DNA of 64,000 bases from Anagrus nilaparvatae (lineage: Eukaryota; Arthropoda; Insecta; Hymenoptera; Mymaridae), in NCBI GenBank assembly GCA_022575985.1, contig JAKSXM010000132.1, positions 806,001 to 870,000 of the forward strand, in the 5' to 3' direction. The notes under the pieces are model-generated. The model was not told the origin of the DNA. It did no database searches and saw only the letters and a program-made list of their open reading frames with translations. The stretch's first letter is position 1. Each line of letters opens with the position of its first letter. This document shows positions 1 through 11,850 of the stretch, in pieces. Made by a program: the position numbers and the translations under genes.

Positions 1-615
1 AAAATTAGAAATAAAGAGAATCATTAAAAACAAGACTGATTTTATTATTTTAAAAATGATCCAAAATTGGTTAATTTAGCGTTGGAGTTGTTTTCAGCTG
101 TTTTAGGTGATTTCTAAGGCTCATAATTAATAAATATTATTTTATTTAACTTTTTATTATTACCTTTTAATAATAATTCCACTTAAAAAAGTTTTAAATA
201 AGCTAAATAAGCAATCTTTATTTTTAAAAACCCTTTTTTTAACTTTTGAGCCCCCTTAAGACGCTAATAATTAAAAATTTGTATCCTTTTTTTAGAAAAA
301 TACTTTTTTTTAGTAATTTATGAGTACAATACAAGTGAAAAAACATAAATTTATCGTTTATAATGATTTTAGTTGATTAAAAAAAACTTTCAAAAATTGG
401 TTTTTTTCAAATATCGAAAAAACGTGATTTTGAGCCTTCCAACCGAAAAAAAACTATTGTACACGCAACATTTTTTCTGTTCATCACCTTTTCGTGACTA
501 TATATGATCTAAAGAACACAAAAAAACGTATTATTGCAATATATATAAATTCTAAAAAATTACATATTTTTTTATTTTACATTGAATAATCGAAGAAAAA
601 AATTATTGTACAAAT

Positions 616-665
616 GGACATGTGCACTTAATTTTGAACTTATTAAAAATTCAGTGCACATGTCC
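616..665. repeat. Short perfect inverted repeat (hairpin)
   Basis: The 13-mer GGACATGTGCACT at 616-628 is repeated as its exact reverse complement at 653-665, separated by a 24-nt AT-rich loop. The arm contains GTGCAC, itself a palindrome. It may be the remains of a small transposable element or only a hairpin; no function is assigned. Confidence 0.75.
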
Positions 666-1136
666 TTAGTATATATTATAGGGAAAGGGAAATAATTTCT
701 GCGCATGCAAAAATGGATAAGTCCGATTTGAATTTTTTCAAACGGATCATTGAAAACGGAAAGTTTTCAAATTTTTCCAGTTTTTAGTTTTATTGAAAAC
801 GGGTATAAGAGCATGCCAGTTTTCCTAAATTAGAAATATCGTTTTTAATCAATTTTTCCGGTCTGATACCCAAATTTGAGAAAATTTTATGTTTTTTATT
901 TATGGGCTTTGTACCTAATTTTATTCTATGGAAGCACGGTTTTTGATATACCGGTTTCACTCAGTTTTTCAGATATGATACTTAATTTTTTTTTTAATTT
1001 TTGCAAAAATTTTTCACATTGAAAAATAAAAAATAAACCATTGATTTTTTTCTGTTTAGACGTAGAACCTAATTTTTGTACATAGAAATTCTAGTTTGTA
1101 GAAATTCATTAGCATTAATTCTCTTCTTTATTATAG

Positions 1137-1196
1137 GCAGGCAGCCCACAAGAATTGAACCAGTCTATGCAATAAGGAGATACGCGCGGCCGAAAG
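1137..1196 (+). other. Isolated candidate coding exon
   Basis: This 60-nt island is clearly richer in G and C than its surroundings. It is preceded by TTATAG and followed by a GTAGAA donor-like site. One frame is open throughout (2 nt + 19 codons + 1 nt) and would read RQPTRIEPVYAIRRYARPK; the other two frames have stops. I do not recognise the peptide and cannot find a partner exon nearby, so it could equally be a repeat fragment or chance. Confidence 0.2.
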
Positions 1197-1825
1197 GTAG
1201 AATGTTGTGAAAAATAAAAAATTAAAAAAAAAAAGGGCTTTATGGGTATCATTGGATAGATAATTAAATTTCGCGTAATTTAAGATAACAATTTTTATTT
1301 TTTCATAAACCGTTTTAATAATATTGTTAATAAACCATCTTTTTTGTCTAATCGAATTTTAATTAAAATTTAAACCTTAACTTACTATAACTTTCGTTTC
1401 TGAAGAGGTGTTCAAAAATCTTTTTAAAGAAATTTACAATGTTTATGGTGAAATGAAAAAATGTGCATTTAGGCCTTTTAAAATATTTATAAATAATTTT
1501 ATAATTTTTGACATATTTGAGTTATATCTTTTGGGAAACGATCATGACCTACGTTTGACGAAATTTTCAAAATTAATAACAATATTACAACTGGAAAAAA
1601 TAAATAAAAATTATTGATAAAAAAACTGATATATTTTATCTTAATTTTTTATTTAAACATTATAAAGTATTTTTATTTAAACATTAATAAAGTACACAAT
1701 TATTCATACCTCTATTTTATAAATCTAACAAGTGTAATAAAAATAAAAATTATTTAAATAATATTCCCAATAATAATAATATTTAATTGTCCTATAAAAT
1801 TTTACAGTCAAATATTATAAATAAA

Positions 1826-4800
1826 TTAAGTTCTCAAATTAAAAATAGCTTTATCTAAAATTTCTCTTCTAATTCTAGGATAATCAGGATCAATCTCTAA
1901 TATTTGATTACATATTTCAATAGAATCAGCAAATGCTTTATTTTTGAGATAGCAATATGATAATTTGTAACCAATTGATAATTTTGATTTACCACCATAT
2001 TTCCATGCATAAGCAAACATTGTTGCTGCTTCTTTATGATTTTGTTCTTTTAATGATATTTGTCCAAATATTTCATATGCTCTAACGCATGTTGCATTAT
2101 GCTGAATTATTCTTTTTAATAAATCAATGGATAATTCTGATTTACCACTTGATGAATATATTTCAGCAAGTAATAACCAACAGCGTTCTAAATATTCAGC
2201 ATCTTCGAATGTCCAAGTATTTTTAGCTACTCTTTTTAAATGATTTCTTGCTCTTTGAGTTTGTTTTAATAGCACGTGGGCTGTTGCTAAGCCTAATGCA
2301 GTACCTACATGATCGCGAAATATTTCTTGACTTGCTAAAGCTGTACAGTCGTTAAGAGCTAAATCTATATTTATTTTTTGTTTTGTGGCTAATAAATAAA
2401 AATTTTTTAATAATCGATGAGTCAGCATTTCTTGAGGATTACCCTTTGGATTCAGCTCCTAGTTAAAATAAAAATTTTTATTCGTGATTTTTTTTATTAA
2501 CTTTTATGTGTAATATTATTTTTAATACCAGTAAAAGCTTTTTTGCCGTTTTTAGAGCCCCTGATTTTGAATCATCGTTGTAATTAACATCTTCATCACT
2601 AAATATTTCAGTGGTAAGAGTAGAATTCTCGTCATCGCTTAAGCAAATTTCAATCATATTGTAAATCGCTTGTTGACCCCATTCTGGATCCCGACGAGCA
2701 GCGTTGAAATTTTGCAAAGCTGAGCTTAATTTTCCAGTTCTCCAATCTAGGAGCCCCGAACAATAGTAATATCCAGCTTCGAGCTTTGAAGATTCCATCG
2801 ACTTTGAAGCTCTTAAAATCCAGTCATCAAGATCATCCATATTTCCTTTAAAAAAAAAATATTTTTTGAGATTTTTATAAGTTTTTATACAATATTGATT
2901 TGAAAACTAGTTTTTTCTTACCTGTTCTCCTGGAAACTTCAATTAGTCTTGCTAATGCAGTCCAATAAGTAGGCTTTTGAAGAAGAAGTTGTCGAAAATG
3001 ATACGCGGCAGTTTCAAAATCAACTTTCCTGAATGCAAGATCAGCCATCATTACGCAAGCTGCTTCGTTGTTTGGTTCAGCAGTAAGTAAAATTTTGCAA
3101 TAATGAGTACAATTATCAAGTTCATTCATCTGAAAATAAAAATTCGTGAGGTATTTTTTACTTTGTGCAAAACCAAATTTTCTATACCTGCATATAAAGC
3201 TTAGACAAAGACAATAGTGCTTTAACGTCATTAGGCTTGTAGCTCAAAACTTCTTTGTAATAACCAACAGCTTGTGGGTAATTTCTTAAATAAGTCGAAT
3301 GTTCCGCCATTGAAACGAGGATATCTACTAAAACATTTTTTTGAAAAGCTGCACTGGACGATATTATTGCTCGTTGCATGTAGCGTATTTGATTTTCTTT
3401 TGCTTCATTTAATGCAGCCAGGGCATTTTTTATGTTACCTGCTTTTTCACGGACTTTAGCTAACAGTAACAATTGTTTTTGACGCATTTCCAATGCTTGC
3501 AGATCGTTTACATTTTTACCTTCTAGAAACAATTCAAATTTTTAGTTGATTTTTAATATTTTATGATATTTATTTTAAAATTCTTACTCTCTAGTTCTTC
3601 TAATAAAACTGTTTCAGCTTTATCAAACTGTTTAAGTTTTGTGTAAAGTTCAGCCATATCGAGCTTTAATTCTTTGCAGTCTTCGCGTTTTATAATTTGG
3701 GTGTAATAATTCAGAGCTTTCACGTATTGGTGAGTCTTTACTAAAGCTACACCCATTTTTCGCGCTAAAAACTTGTCACCAGGACTGTCTTTTAAAGACA
3801 TTTCATATGCTTCAATTGCCATTTCGGGCTCTTGTATTGCTAAATATGCATCTCCAAGCATGCTGTATGTTTTGGGTCCTGGACAATACTCAACTAAATC
3901 TCTGAAAAAAAAAAATTAATTCTAAATAATTTTTCTTCAAGTTTTTCACTAGGAACCGTACCTGAAACATTTCGCAAATGAAAATCGGTCTTTTCGCTTA
4001 TGCAAATATATTTCCGCAAGTTTTGTATGAGCTTGTAAATAATACAATTGTCCCGGTAAAATTTGTTTTAAATTTTCAACTGCTTTATCAGCATCATCCA
4101 TTTTTAAACATAATTCTGCATTTCCTATAATCAGTCTATTTTCTTCTGCAGTTCCATTAATTTGTATTTTAATATCCTCCATTAATTTCATAGCTTCATC
4201 AAATTTTTTCATGGTACAATAAACAGAAATTAGTTCCAAATAAAGAGTTGTTTTATCAGAAATAGACATCGAAGAAGTTTTTGAATTATTTTCGCCAAAT
4301 TCTGATTTTTCAGAAAATGACATTGCAGTCTTAAAATTTTTAATTGCTTCTTCGAGATCGTCTTTTTCTTTAGCGACTATTCCCAAGATCATGTAATACA
4401 AAGGATCATCTCGGACTTTGAAATTATAGCTCAGACCGATTTCTAAAGCTTGCGATGCAAGCTCAAATTCACCCTGTTGAATCAATACTCTTGCCATAAG
4501 TAAATGACCAGCAACACTGGTTTGATCTACTGAATCTAACAATTTTTTCAGAGATGATACTGCACCTAATAATTTTCAATATTGTCATAAGTTTTTATTT
4601 TGTTTAATCGACTGTTTAATTAAACATTATTTATCCTTACCTTCGTAATCACCGATTTGGGTCTTGACCTGGCCTAACAATAGCAAAGCATTACTCATAC
4701 CAGGGCAGGCATCAATAACTCTCTCCAAAATTTCAATGCAAAAAGACGCACCATCATTTATTGACAATTCACAATTTTTTTCTTGGCTTTTTGGAGAATA

Positions 4801-6215
4801 AGTCAAGTACTTATTAACTATTTCTAAACATAAAGCAGGATTAAGTTTTCGAAGATACTCGCAACCATAAGGCAGTCGTTGACAGTCTCGTATTAAAAGC
4901 GCAGCTGCATTTTCTAAACATTCGATGACTTTCGCAGGTTCATTATGAAATTGGCTTGCAGAAACAAACACAAGTTCAGGAGTTATATTATCTGGCTGTA
5001 TGTCATAAAGAAAGTTAATTTGTTCCTTAGCAAAGTCGTTAGACATCGTTGAATTTTCCATCAATTGGCATCGGGTTAGGCCTAATAAAGCTTTGTAATT
5101 AGACTCTTCGACTTTGATAGCACTTCGGAACCAATGTTCAGCGTCTTTATATTTTTCTAGAACAAAGCACAAATTACCCAATAATCCCATAATGGTAGCA
5201 TCGCCAATCTAAATAAAAAAAAGACAATTTTAACAATTATTTAAGAGTTGAAAATTTACTTTCTTACATTGAGCTGAGCCATTTTATCAGTATTTTGTAC
5301 AAGTTCGGCAAGAATAGTCTGATTTTGAACAGAAACTCTTGAAAATAATTCAATATTTTCCGAAAAAAGTTCAATATTTTTTCCTTCAGATAATATTAAA
5401 TTGCGAAAAAATGCTTTTACATGTTTAACACCTTCTGTATAATCACCATCTTTAGTAATAAAAATTAATGCTTTTATTTTTAAAGCATCAAGATTACTAC
5501 TTTCAAACGTTAATATTCTATTAATCATTTCAAATACTTGATCCCAATCTTTTAATGCTAATAAATTATTTAATTTTTCAACTAATGGTAATGATAATTT
5601 TTGATATCTAACGATTAATGAATTTAATATTGATATTGCACCTGAATGATCACCTCGAATTTCTTTATATTTAGCTGAACCTAATAATGCATTAAAATTT
5701 CTAGTGCTTTCTTTTAAAACTAATTCAAAATAATTTATTGAATTGTCATTATCGTTTATTAAATAACTCCAACATCTAGCTAAAACAATGTATTGATCTT
5801 CAGGATTTAATTTATAAGCTCTATCGCTGTATTCTTTAGCTTTAGAAAATTGTCCCAATAAAACAAGAATGCAAGCTGCAAGTGATAGCGCGTATGGTGA
5901 GGCTTTTCTTCTTTCATCTCTGATTTTGATATCATTTTGGGCTATTGTCATTCGATCAGAATTACACTTTTTATGAATCAAGTTTTGAATATGCAAGGCG
6001 ACTAAAGCTGTATCATCTGATTCAATTAATTGCGATGATAATTTGAAAGCTTCTTTACTTTGATTAGTTAAAGTATATGCAAATGCTAAGTAAACTCTAA
6101 ATCTGTCATTCGTTGGGTTAGTATCTAATGCTTGTTTTGTGTACGATAACATATCGTTGTAGTAATCCTGTCGACAGCACCATTGAATTATACTTTCGTA
6201 CTCTAAATCTTCCAT
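1826..6215 (-). CDS. TTC21B: Tetratricopeptide repeat protein 21B (IFT139), intraflagellar transport complex A
   Basis: Eight exons join in phase: 6215-5268, 5208-4641, 4565-3962, 3901-3588, 3522-3188, 3129-2922, 2845-2529, 2458-1826. They give 1308 codons, against about 1316 residues in human TTC21B. The protein is almost wholly TPR-like helical repeats, with repeated A/G/Y/P positions (for example ALAALNEAKENQ and YKEVLSYKPNDVKALLSLSKLY). The N-terminus MEDLEYESIIQWCCRQDYY and the C-terminal block LLKNFYLLATKQK match the TTC21 family. Known role: a subunit of IFT-A, driving retrograde transport in cilia; in insects the expected tissues are ciliated sensory neurons. The ATG at 6215 lies only 77 nt below the stop of the NATD1-like gene on the same strand. 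TTC21A versus B cannot be told apart by eye; insects usually have one TTC21. Confidence 0.95.
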
Positions 6216-6292
6216 TTTTATTCTCTAATCGCATGCAAAAAATTACAATATTTTAAAGTAAGTAATAGATTTTTAATTATGAAACCAAATTT

Positions 6293-8002
6293 TTAATTTT
6301 TTTTGCGATCGGGCTCTTCAGGTTCTGGTAAGTTATGAAATACGTCTGGATCTAAAAGTTCAGATGTTGGCCCTTCCAAAATATGTGATGGTCCAATTAT
6401 TCTTCTTGATAAAGTTTTTGTTTTATTAGCTAAGTAATATTTTTGGACATAGGTGCACGTTAATATCATGTAATAGTTATTTAATATTGCATACGTGAAG
6501 GCTTCCTGTGTTCAAAAATTTAATTAAAAACATTATACATTTTTTCAAGTGGAAATTCAAATAACCAGCCAGCCTCTACGAAATTGAACTTTTATTTTAT
6601 TCTCATAGTGAAATTTCACTCTAACGAGAGTCAAATTTTATTTACTCTATCGGGGCTATACTCCAGTCAAAATGCGGGTTTGGGATCGAAATCTGTTGAC
6701 AAGATGAGATTTTCTCTACTATACGTTTTTTGGGTGGCTGAATCCGAATCCGGTGTTCAATAGGGCTGGAAAATAGGGGAACGCCCTTAAATCAGCAAAA
6801 ACTACCCCTTTTACTACAAAAACTACACACAAAAAAGTAAAAAAAATAAAATTTTATTATATGTATGTATAAATTTAGGGGTTGTTTTAACCCTCCACCT
6901 TCCTCGGGGGGTGAATACATTTTAAAATGGTTAAAATAGCATAAAATATTTTTAAATACTTTACTCCACAAAAACAAAATAAAAAAAAAAAATCTTTTAT
7001 GTTTTTTCTATTTTTTTTTAATTTTGGGGGTAGTTTTCACCCTCTATAATTAACCCACATATATTCTACTTTGGTCAATTATAAAAAAATCGCAATATCT
7101 TCTTCATCCATCATAAAAAAATAAAATATATTTGACCATATTAGCTTTACTTTCGAAGTTTTGCACAAAAATACCCTAAAAAGGGGTAGTTTTTGCTGAT
7201 TTAAGATTGTTCCCCTAATTTGTAGCCCTTTTGGACACCGGATTCGGATTCAACGACCCAAAAAACGTATAGTAGAGGAAATCTCATCCTGTCAACAGAT
7301 TTTGGCCCCAAACCTGCATTTTGACTGGAGAATCAAGTTTTACTCTATTAAATTATTATAATATTTGACTAGGTCGTATTGGAATAGAATTTTCCTCTAA
7401 AAAAACCTCCACTCTAATAATTGTGATCAAATTTCACTCTCATGAGATTGGCTGATTTTTTAAATTTTCATTCGTTAAGAGTGGTATCGTATAGTTATTT
7501 AGAAATTAACTGAAAAGTAGGTATACATACAAACCTCCGTTAAAAGTCTCGCAATTCCTTGATTTTTAAATTTACTTGGTACAACAACTGATAAAATGTC
7601 CATTATTTTGTCGTCTAATTTATAATTTAATACTGCTTTATCTAAATTAATTTTATGAAAAAGTCAATTAAATCAAAAGTATACTAATACAGTAGCAACA
7701 ATTAAAATGTAAACACAAAAATAGAGAATTCAAAATATCAAAAAAAATTTTTTACTTTTAAATCATAAAATAAAATAAGCTAATAAATATAACTAACTGT
7801 CGATATCATTAAACTTCACATAAAAATTTTGCCTATTTGTATTATGGTTAACTGAATAAAATAATTTTAAAACTTGCAATTTTGGCTTAAACTTGTTGAA
7901 AAGCATTGATGTAAATCTTAAGCTATTAAAAGTCATTAGTAAGAATTTAAATAAAACTAATTTTTTGAAAAAGAAACTATTTTTATGGTACAATTTTAAC
8001 AC
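6293..8002 (-). CDS. NATD1: NATD1-like GNAT N-acetyltransferase
   Basis: Three exons join in phase: 8002-7798, 7641-7535, 6505-6293 (up to 174 aa from the first ATG). The core reads FYVKFND..., then ILSVVVPSKFKNQGIARLL, then ILTCTYVQKYYLANK. This fits the compact GCN5-related acetyltransferase NATD1, including the acetyl-CoA loop (KNQGIA) and the typical T/C-x-Y-x-QKY segment. Human NATD1 is about 113 aa; here the N-terminus is longer, rich in Leu, Phe and Lys, and could be a mitochondrial presequence if translation starts at 8002 or at the in-frame ATGs at 7936 or 7906. A basic/acidic tail follows the domain. Intron 2 carries a 670-bp foldback element. The substrate is unknown, and the exact start is uncertain. 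Confidence 0.8.
6661..7330. repeat. Foldback (long inverted-repeat) element, copy A
   Basis: The element starts CTCCAGTCAAAATGCGGGTT and ends with the reverse complement of that type (...CATTTTGACTGGAG). About 150 bp at each end pair with each other, including segments around ATCCGAATCCGGTGT and AAATCAGCAAAAACTACCCC. It sits inside intron 2 of the NATD1-like gene. A second copy of 1006 bp is at 37398-38403 and a diverged partial at 39700-39926. It has no coding capacity, so it is likely a non-autonomous foldback/MITE-type element. Further weaker inverted matches (TTTCACTCT motifs) extend to about 6565 and 7465, so the true ends may be wider. Confidence 0.85.
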
Positions 8003-8168
8003 TTTGTTTTATTATTTTTTTATTTGTATAATTCCACAAACATTGTTGCTTAGCAACACAAATGAGAAACAGTCAAAACAGAAAAAAGGAAATTGGCGGG
8101 AAATTATTTAAATTTAAAAAATTTCAGTTACTTATGAATTTTATTTTATTTATTTAAAATAATTTTAC

Positions 8169-10182
8169 TTAATTATTGTAATTAGTACTAGAAGCCATTA
8201 AAATATATCTATAAATATAAATAATATCAACAAAAAGTTGTGTTGTAGCATAAATAACTTCATCTGGTGATATTTCAATTATTCTTCCGCCCATTATTGT
8301 TTGCACATCATAAAATAAATACTAAAAATAGATAAAAGTTGTATTTAATTTTTATAAATTTTGGTATATCTATAAAACAAAATTTACCAATGAGAACGTT
8401 AATGTTCCAATGATAGAAAATATAATATTAATATGTGATATTTTAATCCAAAATGATGAAATAATCAATATTACAGTTGCTAATAGTAGAACTACCATAA
8501 CAATTAGAAAAGCACCAGTGTGTTTAGTTAAATCAAACTAAATAAATATACATTATTTTTAAAAATTAGTATAGCTAATTACGTAATTTAGTTAAGGGCG
8601 TCACTTAAAAAAATCATTATTTTCTATTTTCCGGGTCCTAAAAGCAAATTATCGAGATTTGGCAAAAATATTGTAAACTGCAATATGAGATAATTATTTT
8701 TTGCGACTGAAAATTTTCATACCATTTTCTTCACCAAGGTCAGAAAATAAGTACTTTCTAGCTACTGGTAAGAAATATTAAAATATTTCTATATACAATA
8801 TTGTACACAATCCATGCTCAGAAAAATAAAGCACGTTTCAAATTTGGTAAACTGAGATTTGAGGAAAACTTTTTTTTTGCCTAACTAAAGGTTGGATACA
8901 ATTTTAACATGGAAGATGTTTATAGGGAATGGTGATAAAGTAATCTGAAAATCGAAGGAAGGGGGGGGTCAAATGTGCTCCATTTGGAGGGAGGGGCATA
9001 TGGGACTTTAAATAATTCATATGTTTAGGAATTTAGAACAATCTGGAATCAGGGACTTAAAATAATTTTGATTTAGTTTAAATTAGCCTTATTTATTATA
9101 ATCAGCCTTTAGCTGTAGGAAACATGTTCCATGCCTATAGGTTGTGTTTACACAAATCAGTTATTATAATTTTTTTTTATTGTTGAGTAGTTAAAAAATG
9201 CACAAACGCCGAAAAATGCGTTCTTTCTGGCCACTTACAAGAAGACAAAAAAATTTTTAAGTGAAACCCTAATAAATAATATGATTTTTACTTTAGTGCA
9301 TGTAGCTACAACAGTTATTGTTAATGTAACAAATGCTGTAGATATTACTGCAATCAATACTGAATCAATTTTATACATCAATGTCATTATTGCTGTTACG
9401 TATGCTAAACTAAGTGTCTAAAAATTTTAATATTAATTAAGAAAAATTTTTTTTAAATATGTAAATGATTTTCAATTACCATTAAAAAGAGCAATAAAAC
9501 ATTCCATGGTGCTGTTTTTCTCAAAGAACTTGAACATGTGATTAAAAGGTACGTTATTAAGAAAACGATTCTAAAAATAAATTTAAAAAAAAAATTAATA
9601 TTCATTTCAGCCAGAAAAAGTAATAAATTTGAAAAATTACGCTGCTGCAATCAGTATTGGAGTATTTTCAACATTTGTTACGAATCGTTTAACGTCTTGA
9701 CTAAAAAAAAATACTTTTTAAGTTTTATAAAATAAGCCTAAAAAAAATTTTTAATTTCATAAATCCTACTTAAAATAAAATGTAGCAATCAAGAGAGCAG
9801 TAAAAAATAATTGTATTGTTAAAATTGAAAAAACTCTGCGAATAAACCGTCTTCTAATTTTAATATTTTGGAAATCTCCAATATAATCTTCTGCTGGAGA
9901 TTCAATAGCCATAGCGGTTTTTAACCTTTCTTGTTCTTGTTCCCAAATTCTCGTCAATTCTTGATTATCTCTATTACGCTGTATTACCATTTCATCAGTA
10001 ACAGTGATTGTGAAAGGGCCCTAAATTTTATTTTCAAAAATTAATTTTTTAATAAAAATATTTATTTTACATTTTTTTACATTTTGTATCGTTTGACCAG
10101 CAATTAAAGTAGGAAGTTGTGGAGGACTAGAACGATGTGCAGCAATAGCAGCTAATTGATGTGATGAACTGCCTGCTCCCAT
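8169..10182 (-). CDS. TMBIM / lifeguard-type Bax inhibitor-1 family membrane protein
   Basis: Seven exons join in phase: 10182-10081, 10020-9770, 9700-9641, 9570-9480, 9417-9292, 8537-8388, 8321-8169, giving 310 aa. A soluble N-terminus of about 95 residues is followed by about seven membrane segments. Family signatures are visible: RRRFIRRVFSILTIQLFFTA at the first helix, a LRKTAPWNVLLLFL segment matching the family's xxPWN motif, and the C-terminal block YDVQTIMGG...SPDEVIYATTQLFVDIIYIY. The aspartates in YDVQ and LFVDII sit where the family has its pH-sensing and ion-gating di-aspartyl pair. Known role: calcium leak and cell-death modulation in ER/Golgi membranes. The closest insect group is probably the Nmda1/lifeguard clade, but the exact paralogue is not settled by eye. 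Its stop is 166 nt above the NATD1-like start. Confidence 0.93.
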
Positions 10183-11175
10183 GCTCTTATAATTTTAAAT
10201 CTATCAAATTATACTGTTCTTTTGATAAAATTTTTTATCAAGGCAAAAATAAAAGAAATTTTGCTGCCAATAAAAACTATTTTTCATTTAATTTTCTTGT
10301 AATTTTTTTCTGTGAATTCTTAAATTTACTTTTGGGTTAATTTTTATTGTTTTTGTTATGTAATTTCTTATATAGCAATTTTATTTGAATTGAAAAATCC
10401 TTTAATTCATAACCAAAATCTTAACTGGTAGAAATTTCGCAAAGCTTATATTTTCTGCAGTTTACTTCATGTTGGTAATAAAAATTACTCAAAACGCTCT
10501 TCATCATTATATGACATTTATAAAAAGAGTCAATAATTTTTTCCTTTTAGAATAATATGCATAGGCTCTATCTATTAATAAAATTTTATTCAAAATTTTA
10601 CATTTTCGCCTTTGCAATTTGCAATACTTATATTTAATTTATTTTTAAATTTAAACTTCCCGCCATTTCCAGGAGGGGCCCAACGGCCAACGCGCGTGGG
10701 GGGATTTACTTACGTCCGTTCATCCGTCCGTTACGGAGAATCAGAAAGACGGGGGATCTAAAAAAAACTATATAAGGGAATCATATACAAGGAAGTGTGA
10801 GTGTCCTAAATCGGCTTCTGAAGTTTCTAACCCTTTCTCTTAAATTTGTCTATGTATACTACTGTATGTAGGTATAATAACAATAAAACATTCTTCTCCT
10901 GCATTCTTCTTCGTGTAGTATCCTCTAAAATTAATCACAACAAAAACAATCGTGCAAAAAACAAAAATAACCGTCTGTTATGGATGGCGTGTACTTGGTC
11001 AGGGAATCTCAAATAATTATTAAGATTTGAACAAATTGTAAGTAAAATAATTTAATTAAGATTTGTAAACAATATGATTGTCAATAATTTATTGTGATTT
11101 CTCTTTAGAAAAATTGGAGCACTATGATTTTGTGATTATTTTCAAAAAGTAATGTTGCTGTAAACAATATTCATA
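10183..11175. promoter_or_regulatory. Divergent intergenic region between TMBIM and clarin, with clarin 5' leader intron
   Basis: The region lies between two head-to-head genes. A GC-rich patch at about 10666-10745 (including CCAACGCGCG) stands out from its AT-rich surroundings and is the likely core promoter area. For clarin, a 71-nt leader intron is supported by an ATTGTAAGT donor at 11038 and a CTTTAG acceptor ending at 11108, leaving leader exon 11109-11175. Promoter position is inferred from context only. Confidence 0.5.
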
Positions 11176-11850
11176 ATGTTTGAAAGGGGAATGATATTAG
11201 CATCATATTTTATATCATTACTATGTGGAAGTTTAATTTGCACTTCTTTGGTAACAAATAGTTGGCTTGAATCAAGACCTTGGCAAAAACGTAATCCTGT
11301 AAATAGTTCTGGACACATACATTTTGGCCTCCTTTGGGGTCAAAAAGAATTAACACACGATTTTGGTTGGGTGAAGGTCAACTGTATATTTGTTCCTGAT
11401 CTTATTAAAGAAAATCCAACGTTAATGTCATGGAATTTATGGTTAAGTACTTTAATTTGTACATCAATTGCATTATTATTTTCGGGAATCGCTGCATTTT
11501 TAGCTGTTGTTAATACAGTTACAACTCCAAAAACTAAAATATTTGCTCTACCAGGAATATACACTAGCAATTCTTTTGCATTTATATTGTGTTTTTGTGC
11601 AATTTCATTATGGACAGTACAATTTTATAAATATCTTCAGCATAATATTATAACAGAAGAAGAAAGTACTTGGACAAGTGAAGGATCATCAATGGTTGGA
11701 TATTCTTTTTGGCTTATAGTTGGAGCTGGAATAGCACACTTATTTAATATTTTGTTAGTACGATGGAGTAGAGTAAAAACGAAAGTTACACAACTTAGGC
11801 CATTTAGCCCATTAGAAGAAAAAGCAGCTGGAGTAATCATGCTATATTGA
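11176..11850 (+). CDS. CLRN: Clarin family four-pass membrane protein
   Basis: A single-exon 224-aa ORF. There are four hydrophobic segments at about residues 5-27, 87-113, 124-152 and 175-196, with an extracellular loop 1 carrying an N-glycosylation sequon (N43-S-S) and the GHIHFGLLWG stretch. The C-terminal helix SFWLIVGAGIAHLFNILL and the very end ...AAGVIMLY match the clarin layout (human clarin-1 ends ...AADLMY). Clarins are tetraspanin-like proteins; vertebrate CLRN1 is needed in hair cells and photoreceptors, and insect members act in sensory and stress contexts. The coding part lacks introns, while a leader intron is predicted just upstream. Which vertebrate clarin it matches best cannot be told here. 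Confidence 0.88.
   Translation: MFERGMILASYFISLLCGSLICTSLVTNSWLESRPWQKRNPVNSSGHIHFGLLWGQKELTHDFGWVKVNCIFVPDLIKENPTLMSWNLWLSTLICTSIALLFSGIAAFLAVVNTVTTPKTKIFALPGIYTSNSFAFILCFCAISLWTVQFYKYLQHNIITEEESTWTSEGSSMVGYSFWLIVGAGIAHLFNILLVRWSRVKTKVTQLRPFSPLEEKAAGVIMLY

Larger units (their letters stand above)
1..1825. other. Non-coding stretch at left edge
   Basis: I see no convincing gene here. The stretch is AT-rich and contains a short perfect hairpin (616-665), one isolated candidate exon (1137-1196) and, around 860-1110, degenerate sequence matching in inverted orientation the motif that is tandemly repeated at 28-31.9 kb. The 69-codon ORF at 1408-1617 is low-complexity Phe/Ile/Asn/Lys-rich and looks like chance. 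The last few hundred bases should include the TTC21B 3' UTR. Confidence 0.6.

Noticed and set aside
1137..1196. On the minus strand, GGTTCAATTC looks like a tRNA T-loop
   Set aside because: The flanking bases do not form the T-arm or acceptor stems, and no D-arm or anticodon arm is visible.
6792..6977. 61-codon minus ORF
   Set aside because: It lies inside foldback copy A in an intron and has no coding features.
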